Assembly (NCBI GenBank): GCA_023627715.1
Contig: JAMAHW010000076.1
Coordinates: 124,001 to 188,000 of the forward strand
Direction of reading: 5' to 3'
Source of the DNA: Periconia sp. R9002
Taxonomy: Eukaryota > Ascomycota > Dothideomycetes > Pleosporales > Periconiaceae
DNA length: 64,000 nt
The notes under the pieces are model-generated. The model saw only the letters and a program-made list of their open reading frames with translations. It ran no database searches and had not been told where the DNA came from. Position numbers and translations under genes: made by a program. This document shows positions 45,100 through 56,618 of the stretch, piece by piece (position 1 is the first letter of the stretch; each line of letters begins with the position of its first letter).

Positions 45100-47888
45100 C
45101 TAAGCCGGCGACTTGATCGGCGCACCATCGTCTGTACGTTCCACCGCGTCGTCATCGGTCCTATCTGGGGATAGGCCATGATTGGTGGAACCCTGTTCTT
45201 CGGTGCTCCCTTCTACTGATTCATCGTTCATAAGGACATCTGTCAAAAACGGGTTTTGGATATCCTCGTTTTGCAGTTGTGAGCTAGAGGACTCGTTCTC
45301 GTGCGCAATGTCCGAGGAAGAGTCGGTATTAGACTCAGACGGGTCACCAAACTGGGCTCGCCTCCTGATAGCTCGGGCGCTGTTTGGGTTTCTGCCCTTT
45401 TCGAGGTTTCGAGGAGTTAGATTCGCATGTGCGGTAGCGTCTGGAGAACTGGTGTTGACCATAGAACTATTGTCGCTCTCGGAGGCTCCAGGGCGTTTAT
45501 GGACCCTCGTTGTCCACGATCTGTTTACCCGCGTGGCTTCTGTGAACCTCTGAGCAAGCGTAAATGTCCTGTTGATGTAATGTGTCAAGGGGGTATCATC
45601 CTTGATCTTGTCGAAATCTAACGGGCCACCCAGCAGTTTCTGGTTTAAGAATGTGGATACTTCGGTGCCTTTACTGGATAGTTTGCCTCCCTGCGCAGTG
45701 GTGACTCCTACGTCCATTCCGTCATACACGATCGATACGCTCTGTCGGGATCGAACGCCTGCGTAAATGTACTGAACGGTCTTCATGTCTTGCGTGTGGG
45801 ATTCGTAGCCAGGGATTGTCCACGCTGGAATCTCCAAGTCAAGGTTTGGCGCTGTTAATTTGTATCCGTTGTCGATAGTGCGGTATATTTCTTTTACACA
45901 GGCCATTGCATTGGGGTTTTCAGTGACTGTCGACAAACCTAACTTATTGCCGAGCATAAACCGTATGTCCACGACTTCGTCAGGGAGAAGGACATCGTGG
46001 ACATACGTGTTATAGTGGAGTCCAAAATCACGAAGGGCGTATCTGCCGTCATCAGCGTAACGAAATTGAAGTCGCAACTCTGGAAACCGCTGCCCCTTTT
46101 TGAAACCCGGCTGGTTGGGTGCCGCGACGAAATTAAAATTCAGGATCGGCGGGCGTAGACGGGAATTGGGAAGCATATCTCCATCAGCAAGAAGTTTCGG
46201 GAGTCCTGGAGCCGTCTGAAGAAGTTGTCGGGATCGATATCCGTGTTCCGTCTCTGCTTCGAGCTGGGGAAATAGAACGTGGCCATAACTGGCCTTGAGG
46301 TACTGCTCAGGGGCAGAAGCCCATCCTACGGAAGACTCCACCAATGTGTCCAAAGGAGGTGGCTTAGTTAACTCCAGAAATGTCGACAAATGAGCTTTGA
46401 CATCATTGGTTCCTCGAACCGAATCTACATTTCTTGCTGAATCATTGTGCTCTCCAGGCGTCGTCTGCGGAACTGTCCATCGTCCTAGTTTCTGTTTGCG
46501 CCAGTGGAAGTTCAGCGCGCGAGGTTCGAAGTGAGCAGGGACAAGCTGGCTTTTAGCATTACGTCTTGATTCATCCAAACTCTGATTAGCCAATGCATCC
46601 AAGGGGAGCATTTTCAATATGCATTGCTCGGCTTCAGCAATCGCCCTTTTGCCGAGGCCGAGTATTGATAATGTATTCCCAGCCTTTACTTGAATGGAAA
46701 CCTCCGTCATCCCCGAGATAGTTTTCAAAGCGGTTTCGGGGAAATACTGCTCGATCCCTTCAGACTCATTATAACCCGAGAGGTACGGTATCCACTCTTT
46801 GAAGTCGAAGCGTTTTGTTTCAGTCTCGTGAAGCAGTTTTTCAATATCGTCCGCCGCATATTCAGCCGTAGTTTTGTCTGCGGTGATTCTTATCACGTTT
46901 TCATCAGTTTGAATCCTCGCTCTTCTGGACGTTCCTACTCGGTCGATGGGCGTAGGGGAAGCTGTCCTTGTTAGTGTTTTCCATGCGTCCAATGAGTAGC
47001 ATACATACATCCTGATTGGAGCAACGTGAGCTGCCATGGTTTCAATATAAGCTCTATCTCGCCGGGGGCTTCAATTTCTTCCAAGAGCACCAACTTCCAG
47101 ACATCGCGCAAAATCTGATCGACCAAAGTTTGTTTGGTGATACCATTTCGCTTTTGGCGTTTCCGCTGAATTGAGTGTAGACTTGGTAATCGTTGAGAAA
47201 TTGCGGTGGTCCCCGGGTGCCAGTCTGATCGCTCCACTGGTCGCTTTGCATCATCTCGTAATTGCTTTAGCCTTTCAAGCACCTGGCCTGCCACCTCCCT
47301 TTGTTCCACACCCTTCGCGGTAGAGTAGTAATGTGATAGCTGCTTGCCGGTGAACCCTTTGACCAATTTTTCGTAAAGCCGACTGAACGTCTTTTGATCA
47401 ACATACTGCGCCTCATCGACGTGTTCTTCAACATCAATCTTGGGTCGCAGACTGTCGAGCTGTTTGGCGATTTCCTCCAGGGAGAGGGGTTTGGCCTCGT
47501 TTTGCAAAGAAGCAATGAGATCAATGGTCTCGGGAGAGGAGATTGGTACGGCATCAGGCTTCGGTGTGTCTTCTGCGACTTCTGGTGTAGCATCCTCCAC
47601 GTCTTTTATGACGAGGATTTCGGCATCATCGCCCAACGTTTTCACGCCTGCACCCAAGCGTGCAGTGGTTGCATGCCTGCGCGCCTTTCTCCTGGGCTTC
47701 TCTTGTCTGGCTCCGTACCTGATCAGGTTCGGTAGCTGCGTAGGTCCCGTCTCGTCTTCATCGCGGCGACGGACGGAGGTGGAGAAAGCGGCGCAAGAAT
47801 GGCGAGAAAGAACGTCGAGTTGCGGCCGGGCAATATGCAGTTCACATCGGAAGCATACAAATGCGCTAGAAGCGCGAGCTGCAATCAT
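45100..47888 (-). CDS. SLS1: Sls1-like mitochondrial inner-membrane translation/respiration factor
   Basis: Homologue of Sls1, a mitochondrial membrane protein needed for mitochondrial gene expression and respiration in yeast. Exons 47009-47888 and 45100-46961 are joined by a 47-nt intron (GTATGT donor, CTAAC branch word, ACAG acceptor); total 913 residues. The ATG at 47888 starts a basic, Ser/Ala/Arg-rich presequence with an AAFSTSVRRR cleavage-like end; the frame upstream to 47957 has only TTG. The N-terminal Sls1 segment includes ILRDVWKL and GEIELILKPWQLTLL just before the splice. After it comes the KH-like VIRITADKTTAEYAADDIE stretch typical of the family. The last about 130 residues are disordered and acidic, longer than I expect. 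No obvious transmembrane helix in the tail. Confidence 0.9.
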
Positions 47889-48123
47889 AAGGAGAGTCAC
47901 GAAATGGAAATTAGGGATGAGATGGACAGGGAGAGACGTGAGGTAGCGGTTTAGCAAATGCTTCGAACTTTCTTCACCGCCTGCAGCCCTACGACGTGGG
48001 ATTCTGCCAGCGCCAACTCACGTGATGCGCGCGTGCACCCATTTCCATCTCTATGTAATGACCGTTGATAATAGAGCATTTATTATTTTATGAATGATAA
48101 TACATTGCATTACACGGGAAAGA
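47889..48123. other. Short spacer between SLS1 and the NT-C2 gene
   Basis: 235 bases; the SLS1 promoter must lie here or overlap the 3' end of the upstream gene on the same strand. Confidence 0.55.
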
Positions 48124-49371
48124 CTAGATGGGCAGGCGCCAGCTGCGCAAGTTTTCTCTCACTTCGAACTCATCCACCTCGTGGTGCGGACGATGACGTT
48201 TCCGCTCCGCCTCCGCTTTCATCTGATGTGCCTGCTGCTCTAAACTGCCTCTCCCACGTACACTAGATGCACTTGAAGGAGCATCGCCAGGCCGGAGTGT
48301 TTCGTGTGACTTGCGCTGTCTCATGGCATTTGCCTGCGAATGTCTCGACTCACTCCCACTCAGAGACTCACTGCTGTCTCCCGCTGCGAATCGAATTCGA
48401 TCTGGCTTGGTGACATTTACGTCATAAGGCTTCTCCCTGTCCCCCCAACCATCTCCACCAGCAAATATATCTTCGATACATTCATCTGCTTTGAGTTCTC
48501 CTGGCTGGGCGGTCCAGTAGGCTGCGAGGGTTCGTCGGTACATGTCCTGTAGTTCACCCGCTTCGCGCGAACCTACACTGAGAGATGGCGTGGCTGCGGC
48601 AAGTTAGTTTAGATCTGGGCTTGTGTGATCGCTTGGGCCATACATCCAGGTCCCTCCGTATCTCCTTGTTCTCCAGACACAATGCCCGCTATCCCGCTAA
48701 ACACTTGTGCCGTCTTCAACGGAGGTGCGACGAAGTTCTTGTCTCCTTCAATCTGCCTCAAGTATATAGATAGCTTGAGGGTGCTGTTGATCTTGCTGTC
48801 CTGCATCAAGTACCGCCTTGTAATGCCAGGCTCTTCCACGCTTGCGGCATTCAACTCGCTCTGCTCGACGTACTCGGCGAGGTTGATCTTCACATTTCCC
48901 AATGAGATGCGCTCGCCCCGACCACCACCTGAATACTCTTGTAAAACCTCGAGCTCAATGGGGGTCTCTTGTAACATTCCATGTTTGTCGACGGTCATGC
49001 GCACCGGTAGCTTGACCTCGTAATCGTAGAAGACCTTGTGGTCCCGTATGGGCCGACTTTCGGTGCGGCCACGGTGTTCGGCGGCGGTGGAATGTGGGAG
49101 ATGCCATTTTATGAAGGAGTTGCCGGACACCAGCGGTACATTGTTGAGGTCGATGATCTGGCCAGTCTCAGCATGTTTGCGATGCTCTAGAGGAGTCTGA
49201 GGCGCTCACTTTCAACTGCAATTCGAATTTGGGCTGCGGAGAAGGATGGGTCAGCCGTCAAGTCCGGAGTAAGTGTAGATGGGTGTGAGCAGGCATGCTT
49301 ACTCGTCGAGTCTTTGGGACTGTGACAGTGAGTGTATGCGCCGCAAATGCGACAGAGCGCTTGATAGACAT
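48124..49371 (-). CDS. NT-C2 (EEIG1/EHBP1-type C2) domain protein
   Basis: Protein with the N-terminal C2 domain shared by EEIG1/FAM102 and EHBP1, a membrane-associated module. Four exons: 49303-49371, 49210-49233, 48644-49157 and 48124-48593; product 358 residues. Exon 2 is a micro-exon of 24 nt encoding PKFELQLK, which completes the first strands of the domain. Joining gives a clean start MSIKRSVAFAAHTLTV, then IIDLNNVPLVSG and a long beta-rich region up to about residue 200. Strand motifs include GNSFIKWHLP, DHKVFYDYEV, LEVLQEYSGGGRGERISLGNVKINLAEYV and LKLSIYLRQI. The C-terminal half is disordered and charged, ending in ENLRSWRLPI. Its start is 251 bases from the divergent TAD1 gene. The partner or membrane is not known. 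Confidence 0.9.
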
Positions 49372-49622
49372 TCCTCACCAAAGGCTTGCATGGTGGGCAG
49401 GAGGCTAGCGCTGTGTCAGATATAAAGTTTCCCAAGGCGAGGTTCGCTGCTGATGTGATGGTGGGCGTTGTTGTTTGGCGTGGCACGTTGACGTGGGTAT
49501 GTTGCACGAGGCAGGGACGGTAGGATTATCCGAAAGCATCCAGGCCCTCGGATTCGTCACTAGCCTCATCACGTCCGCGTTCATGCATGCAACCCTCCGC
49601 CTTAATCCTCAACACTTAAGTC
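49372..49622. promoter_or_regulatory. Bidirectional promoter, NT-C2 gene / TAD1
   Basis: The two divergent start codons are 251 bases apart, so one short region must serve both genes. I see no clear TATA box for either. Confidence 0.6.
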
Positions 49623-51223
49623 ATGCCTCCTGATGCGGATAGCATTGCGGACTGTGTCCTCGAAACCTTTGATAAGCTACCCCAGAAGCGAAAGCCCCGC
49701 ATCCGAGACGACGGAGCGAGAGAATGGGTGCCTCTGGCCGGAATCGTGCTCGCTAAAGGTACGGTGATGCTGCTGTTCCCAGACATTTTTGGGTGTGCTG
49801 GAAAGCTGATACTCATGATTCAGAGAAGGTGACCGTTTGTCGTGTGTATCTTTGGGGTGAGTGCATCTGCATGTGTTTTCCATAATGGTAGCCTTAGCTT
49901 GGATGACCTGGGACCGTCTCTACGAACCCCATCGAGTTATGGTGTGTCAAATATGGATCAATCGATAACCCTTCACTCCACTCTTGATTAGAAAATAGAG
50001 CAAGAAAAGAGAATGGGAAGGAAAGGAGAAAGACGGAAGAATCGAAACCTCACAAACTCTTCTAACATCCTATCAGAACCGGCATGAAATGCCTGCCCTC
50101 CACCAAACTCCCCCTTGCCACCGGATGCGTCCTACACGACTGGCACGCCGAAATTCTCGCCATTCGAGCCTTCAATAGGTTTCTCCTGGACCAACTCGAA
50201 CAACTCCTCATCTCTCCCTCCCCCTCTTCTGATTTCATTCGACGAAGGCGTCCTGATGAACTCATCACCACCACCAACAGTGAAGCCTCACCGGAGCATC
50301 AACCCCCCTTTACCATCAAAGAAGACGTCCAGATCTACATGTACTGCTCCGAAGCGCCCTGTGGAGATGCCAGCATGGAACTCATCATGGACTTGCAAGA
50401 AGACGCAACCCCCTGGACGAGTCCGGCTCCAGTGATATCTTCCGCCACTCCGACCACCTCTCCTTCACCACCCTCGACCTCCAACTCAGTCCTAACATCA
50501 GGCCTCCGCGGCCGCTCCCACTTCTCGCACCTCGGCAACCTCCGCTACAAACCCTCGCGCCCAGACGCACCTCCTACGACTTCTAAGTCCTGCACTGACA
50601 AACTGACCCTTACCCAAGCAACCTCCCTCCTCTCCTCTTTAACCAGCACGCTCATCACCCCTGAAAACGCGTACCTGGTCTCGGTCATTCTCCCATCTTC
50701 CCAACTCGTTCCCTCGGCCTGCGCCCGCGCGTTCAGACACCGCATGACCCACGTTACAGACGATGTGGTGAAGGGGTGGACGGGTGGGTACACATGGCGG
50801 GCTTTTGATGTTAGAGGCACGACGAGGGAGTTTAGCTTTAGTCGCCGCTCCATCGGACCCGGGGAGAAAGCGATCGCGAGTAACATATCCGCCGTGTACA
50901 CACCGGCATGGCAGGAGACGCTGATCGGCGGCGTGCTGCAGGGACGCAAACAATTCGATGTCAGAGGCGCGAGTCGCGTCTGCAGGAGGGGGATGTGGTC
51001 GGTTGTGGGGAGGGTAGCAGTGGGATTTGGCGTCGGGGTTCTGAGCGAGGTGCTGTTGGGCACAAAGGAGAAAAGGGGGTATAGGTATGCGGATGTGAAA
51101 GAGAGTCGGATGTTGAGCGCGAGGAAGAAGGTTAAGGAGGATGTCAGGAAGGGAGTGCTTGCAGGTTGGGTTAGGGGAAGCGGGGATGATGGGTTCGGGA
51201 TTGAGGAGAAAACAGGCTCATGA
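49623..51223 (+). CDS. TAD1: tRNA-specific adenosine deaminase Tad1 (ADAT1)
   Basis: Deaminates adenosine 37 of tRNA-Ala to inosine. Exons 49623-49758, 49826-49856 and 50077-51223 give 437 residues. The 31-nt middle exon uses the acceptor at CAGAG; the other nearby AG shifts the frame into a stop. This choice rebuilds VLAKEGDRLSCVSLGTGMKCLP, the family strand before the catalytic helix. Zinc site: His79 in HAE with Glu81 as proton carrier, Cys151 in PCGDAS, and Cys228 in the CTDK motif. A Ser/Thr/Pro-rich insert lies between the last two ligands, and the C-terminal double-strand region is basic. All three zinc ligands are present, so it should be active. It acts in nucleus or cytosol. Confidence 0.94.
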
Positions 51224-51437
51224 GACGCGTATATACATCTACATGAGGATGGAATGGCGCTTGCTTACAGATGCACAATTATCTCGACATCCATCTACAA
51301 CATCGCCATCGGTGTAAAATGAGGAACAACACAGGTTTAAAACACTGGTACAGAAAGGTCTGGAATCGCAATACGTATACACGGTAGGCTCCTTCCCTCC
51401 TCACCCAAAAAATCTCCATTGCTAGTCTTTGCACACA
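51224..51437. other. Convergent 3' spacer between TAD1 and lipocalin-like gene
   Basis: 214 bases separate the two stop codons. This is likely overlapping or adjacent 3' untranslated sequence. Confidence 0.6.
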
Positions 51438-52016
51438 TCAAGCAACCTTCCTCCACCAAAGCACCCCCTCATTCCCACCATCCCTCCGACTATCAATCCT
51501 AACCAACGTCTCATTCCCATCTCCCCCCCTCACCCCAACCCCCCTAAACACCGTATAATTCCTCACCTGCCGCGTCCCAACCCACGCGGGGATATTCGAC
51601 ACCACGAGCGGGCCGTGGAAGAGCTGGCCGTGCACTTCGTCGGCGTCGATGGCGTCGCTCACGGAGAAGGGCCCCGCGTATGCGAGCGAGTGCTTGCCGA
51701 CGAGGGCCCAGAGGTTGTCGGGGTCGGAGGGGGAGTAGGGGAAGGTGAGGTTGGAGGGGCGCAGGGAGGGTTCGGTCGCGGCGAGGGTCGCGGACATGTA
51801 GCCCGCGGATGTGTAGGTGAGGAGGCCGATGGGGGAGTCGCCGTAGGCGCGGTCGGGGACGGGGGTGCCGTTGAATGTGCTGATGGGTTTTTAGCTTTTT
51901 GGGAAGGAAAGGACGGGGTTTGGGTGTTGGAGAAAGGGAAGGAGGACTTACGAGCTGGTGTTTAGTAGTGTGTAAGTGCCGGCCAGCATGGCGAATATAT
52001 TTGTTGAGTTCACCAT
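51438..52016 (-). CDS. Lipocalin-like (Lipocalin_5) domain protein
   Basis: Small protein of the lipocalin-like domain family found in fungi and bacteria, sometimes beside biosynthetic genes; ligand unknown. Exons 51952-52016 and 51438-51879 flank a 72-nt intron and give 168 residues. The N-terminal LAGTYTLLNTSS strand is split by the intron and continues into STFNGTPVPDRAYGDSPIGLLTYT, the typical family opening with the GLL-Y strand. Then come SAGYMSATL, AYAGPFSVSD and the final RIDSRRDGG-type hairpin ending in WWRKVA. A single beta-barrel is expected. No signal peptide, so cytosolic. No biosynthetic cluster is seen around it. Confidence 0.88.
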
Positions 52017-54035
52017 TCTTTCTTCTTCTTTTCCGTCCCTGCGCTTTTTTGCTTCCTCTTCTTTTCTCTTTCTCTTTTTTCTACCGATTGTGGTGGGTAT
52101 TGATATATTATAATTTTCGATAAAAATGATTGTCTGCGTGCCTCTGTCCTTTTGTACCCCGTTTCCCCGCGTCGAATTATCAATTCTCAAGCAGTCGTCC
52201 TTCGATATATGTGTATAATTATATACAGACAAAAAATATTTTTTTGCCCACCATGCACGCGCACGCAACGGGTACATATATAGCAATAAACATTGTACTC
52301 ACGCCATCCCAAGCAATCGAAAAACGTCTAGACTTTCCGACAGAAAACAGAAGGTACATAAGTAGGAGACAAATCCTTCCTTCCCATGTTCCTACCTACC
52401 TACCTAGGAATCAGGTAGAGTACGTACTCAAAATGAGAAGGAGAGAAAGGTCGAGGCCTGCCCGGTGACGCCGTTCATGCTTCCTTCATTCTCCCTTTAT
52501 TTTACGTGGGGGCGTAGCACGCGTCTTAAATCCCTTCCAGTCCTCCCCCATTCATCTCCGAAGTTACATGCGTTCGGTCGTTGGGTAAAGCACATGTTCA
52601 TTATGTCAATCACGAACGGAAAAAAAAAATCAGATGGGTCGGGTCGGATCGATGGGAGCATTCCAACCAAGCTTTTTCTCCGCCCTCGACAAGACGATCC
52701 AAGACGCGGGGGTGGGGGGAGGTGACAGACTTTACCTTCCTGATTAGGGAATTGGTACCAAGCAAGGAAGGAAGAAAGGAAGGAGGTGGGCTAGAACAAA
52801 TGTATACATGGTACCTAGAAGTATCAGTAATTGCAAGCGCAGATAACGGATATTAAGAAAGGGTTGCTTAAAAAATATGGGATTTATAAGCTGAAGAACT
52901 TTTTTTTTGGGTTGGGGTGGAAATGGATGATGGATGGAAATCCTTGGACGCGTTGTATGCAAAGACGCACGTATTTGAATGGCGTGATGTTTGAGTTGGT
53001 CAGGGAAGCGAGGAATTGGACAGGTTAAAGGACTTCTTCGATCGATACTTTCAAATGAGTAAGATGAAATCGAATCATCTACCTCTCGTATCTCGCAGCG
53101 TACCCAGTTGGACAACCGTGTTTCAAATCGCATATTACACGTGACTGGACCCTAGTACATAGCTTTTACCCATTATGAGTCCCGTTCCAAGCCAGTAGGA
53201 GTAAAATACATCTAACAGTTGGGATACCCAAGGGATAACCAACAAAACATCACGCGAATAAAGCCGTAATCTGCAAAGATGTGTCCAATAGACTATCTAC
53301 ACACATGCAAACCCCGCACCCTCCAGCCTTTCCGTGAAAAAGGGCATCAGGCGTGAGCGTATGCATGAGTGTGTATGTGTAATTGATTGATTGGAGTGTT
53401 TGTATATGCGCAAAGGGATCTAGCCCGCGCTACTACTCTGTTTCTCTCTCCATCGGTGTCGTCAAAAGCCGTGCCAGTTGACCTTGACTGACTGACTGGC
53501 CTCGACAGCCGATGATCGAGTTGTTGTTGCTGCCGGTGTGTAATGTGTGATGTGCGAGTCAAATCTTGACCAAAATTATATACAAAAAAATCTTCTGGGA
53601 TGAGCAATAGAAAAAGCAATAGGTCGGTATGGCAGTCCAAATCGTCACCTCAACAAGGGTATAGTGGTTGTTTCAACGCCATGCCCGGCCAGAGACTATG
53701 TTGAAAGCGTCCAGCTCTTTCCCCCATGTCGTCCCAAAAAATCAAGCGGGTAGAATCAAAAACTGTGAGGATATCATGTAGAAATAGCACATCGAAGACG
53801 ATGAAAAGACAAGACCCGAGTAAACCCAAATAAGTGGATCGCATCAGCACTTGACGGATCTTCTCCAATCAACGGTGGAGGGGGGGTATGAAGTAACATG
53901 GTAGAAAAAAAGCTGATGAAGAAAAAGAAGTGCCTCGGAAGTCCATTCCAAGAGGCCGGATGCGGTGTTGCTGCTGTTGTTCCCCCGCAGTGAAAATCAA
54001 GTTCATGAACAACGCCGATTCCCGTGTCGTATCCG
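52017..54035. other. Gene-poor 2-kb spacer
   Basis: No supported gene. It holds the promoter of the lipocalin-like gene (T/C-rich and TATA-like sequence near 52100-52260), a CTAC tetranucleotide tract near 52391-52405 and purine-rich runs. The final part is the 3' flank of STB3, which is on the minus strand. Confidence 0.55.
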
Positions 54036-55184
54036 CTACATGGAGCCCATGGCGATCAAGGCCTCGATGGCCTCGCGCTCCGCGTTGGGGTCTCCAGAAT
54101 TCATAGCGCCGTTGGATGCATTAAGAGTGCCCGCGTTACCGCGGGATGCAGTGTAAGAGGAAGAATTAAAGGCCGGGGTAGTAGTCCTCGCGGCATGAGA
54201 AAGGGGCACAGATTGTGCTGAAACCGAGCGGAAACGCGCGCCCGATGTTCGAGAAAGGTAATTGTAATCGCGATACACGGGGCGCGTATAGCGTGGTTTT
54301 TGACGGAGGGCGTCTGGTCCAATCGCAGACCAGTCTTCCTCATCCGTGTCGTCGTTCAGATCGTGTTCCAGATCCATATCAGACGTGTCGGAGTCGGTGT
54401 CTTCGGAGCCGTCCAGGGACATGTGATCCGCCATCTCCTCGTCCCGACTGTCGGGGGTGCCGGCTTTCCAGCTACCGGTGTAAACATTGCGCTCGCTGCG
54501 CATGTTCTTGGACCGGAGATGGCCGTCGGCGTTGCTGTCTAAGCTAGCCGGGGGAGTGGGACCGTTCATGGCATGGGCGCCGATGGGAAGTCCGCGGCCA
54601 GTGTGGTTTGTGTGACCAGCGACACTCCAGCGGCCCCAGCCGACCTTCTCGAACTTGACCTCGCCGTGAAGGCCGCCGCCTGCGCGATGTTCCAGCGCGG
54701 CCACGACAAGCCTTCGGGCCTTGGAAGGGGCCAGGCGAGAGAAGCCAGGAACAGACTGGGTCAGATGGGCCATCATCTCGCGGATGGGCATGGCGCCGTG
54801 GCCCAGGATGATTCCTGGGAGGTGGTGTTTGGCAAGCATGATGGCCGTGATCTGACGAGTGGCATCCAGACCGGCCAGGGCCTCCTTGGAGAGGGCCGAG
54901 GCGGGCTGGTCCTGGGCTTTGGCATGGTCAACGGCATCCTGCAAGTCTATATCCATCTCTGCCGACTCAGAGGCGCGCGCGCGACCGTGGAGGTTAGGTC
55001 GGGACTTGTGGGCGGATAGCGTAGGCGAGATGGAGTTCGGAGGAGTCGGTAGCGGGCCGCCGCCGCCATGACGCAGAGTGGAGCCATGCTGGGGATGGTT
55101 GATGGGGATGTTCGAGGAAGCCGACTGGGCCGCAAAGGCAGCGGCGATGTTGGAGACTGGCTTGGAGTGTGCGACGGCAGCCAT
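54036..55184 (-). CDS. STB3: Stb3-like Sin3-binding transcription regulator
   Basis: Homologue of yeast Stb3, which binds ribosomal RNA processing elements and the Sin3 deacetylase complex, linking growth signals to ribosome genes. Single exon, 382 residues from ATG 55184. The Stb3 domain is at about 95-200: ITAIMLAKHHLPGIILGHGA, MAHLTQSVPGFSRLAPSKARRLVVAALE and GEVKFEKVGWGRWS. The acidic Asp/Glu-rich segment near 260-300 (DTDSDTSDMDLEHDLNDD) and the Ser-rich tail ending in EALIAMGSM are disordered. The reading frame stays open about 165 codons upstream of the ATG, but without another ATG and with 5'-leader-like Pro/Ser/Leu composition, so I keep ATG 55184. Confidence 0.88.
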   Translation of the reverse strand: MAAVAHSKPVSNIAAAFAAQSASSNIPINHPQHGSTLRHGGGGPLPTPPNSISPTLSAHKSRPNLHGRARASESAEMDIDLQDAVDHAKAQDQPASALSKEALAGLDATRQITAIMLAKHHLPGIILGHGAMPIREMMAHLTQSVPGFSRLAPSKARRLVVAALEHRAGGGLHGEVKFEKVGWGRWSVAGHTNHTGRGLPIGAHAMNGPTPPASLDSNADGHLRSKNMRSERNVYTGSWKAGTPDSRDEEMADHMSLDGSEDTDSDTSDMDLEHDLNDDTDEEDWSAIGPDALRQKPRYTRPVYRDYNYLSRTSGARFRSVSAQSVPLSHAARTTTPAFNSSSYTASRGNAGTLNASNGAMNSGDPNAEREAIEALIAMGSM

Positions 55185-56618
55185 GTTGCCGGTCGGTCCT
55201 GAACGTAGAGAAGGAGTTGGGGGAGGCAGCTGACACAATGACTCAGTGGGAAGGCGCTGTCTGACTAGCAGGACAGCGCAAGGGGTGAACAGCAAGACAG
55301 CAGTGATGCCGTCTCGGTGTACAGAGGCTTTGTAGACGTGCGAGCGAAGAGCAAGCGCGTCGTTGTGTGAAGGTTGGTGATGCGAGGCAAGCTGCAGCGG
55401 AAGAAGCTTGACTGTTTGTTCGGAACGACGTTGGGCGATCGGCGATAGGATCAGCGGCGATCGAGGACGCGAGCGACGGTAGTGCTTTGTTGGGTGGTGG
55501 ACGAGTGAGCGAGGCAGACGGGGCTGGCAGATAACAGGCGACGCAGGCAAGTAGGCTGGGCAGATGATGCGCTTGGTAGACTGGCTGGGACTGAATGTGT
55601 TGTTGTGATGTGTTGATAGGGATTGAAGGGGAGCTCGCAAGAAGATAAGGTCGAGCGTGGTACACGTCCGGCAGGGCAAGGGCTAAGGGGCCGAGCTAGG
55701 GCAAGGGCAGATTGGCTGACCCGGAAGTTGGAACCAAGGAGTGCCAATCCAGCTGACCATCACCACCACGCCCGACTACTAGCGAATACCATATCAAAAA
55801 TACTTTATTCTTACCGGCCGCCCATCCCATGACCTGCAGACGTATACAAAGAGCGCGCGCCACAGCCTGCTCTCGTCATCCATGACGGTATGTAATCGAA
55901 TTCCACCTACTTGGTTACTTGGTTGCTTAGATGTCATGACGGTTTCATCCTTGTTCTACACTTGTTCTACTTGCGCAGTCCGAAACAGGGCTGTGGCTGC
56001 AAACAGTGTCACGATGCGTCCCTTTGACGTATTGTACAAAATACCGTTTCCAGTGTAGGCACTGTACCGACCGGCGCTTTGTAGTGTACTGTGCATAGCT
56101 ATGACACCATCGCACCAAGGCCACCCACAGTGTGGTTGCTACCTAGCCCGTGCGATCCCGCGCTGTTCCCCCTCACTGCTCCCCCACTGCTCCGTCTTCA
56201 GCCGAAGAGCGTGCTATCTCAACATTGCCCAGCAGGCCAACCATTCCGTCCACCCCCAGCCAGCCTCAATACCATTGGCGTTATCGTGGCGCGTGCCTCT
56301 ACCACAGCTCCGACTTCGCCCTAGCCAGAATCCCCCAGCGAACGAAAGATAACCCCCCGCAACCACACGTGTTGACTCTCTTCTTCACATACCGCAGCCC
56401 ATCGACCCACCGACAACGGCTGTTTCCATCCATGCACCTACATACGTACTGTACGTTGAGCAATTCAATTGTAAATTCGTCACATTTCCGTGCCTCTACG
56501 AGCCCCGCTTGCATACAGTAGTGCTGCAATGGCATTCTTCACGGCGACTTTCTGACGCTGACTTGATCCCACGTGTTGCTTCCTCGTTCCGGGCGACCGA
56601 TACCGCGTGCAGCCTGCT
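55185..56618. other. Intergenic, STB3 promoter and leader
   Basis: About 1.4 kb without a supported gene. The 500 bases next to STB3 are open in its frame but lack an ATG and look like a long leader. Confidence 0.55.
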
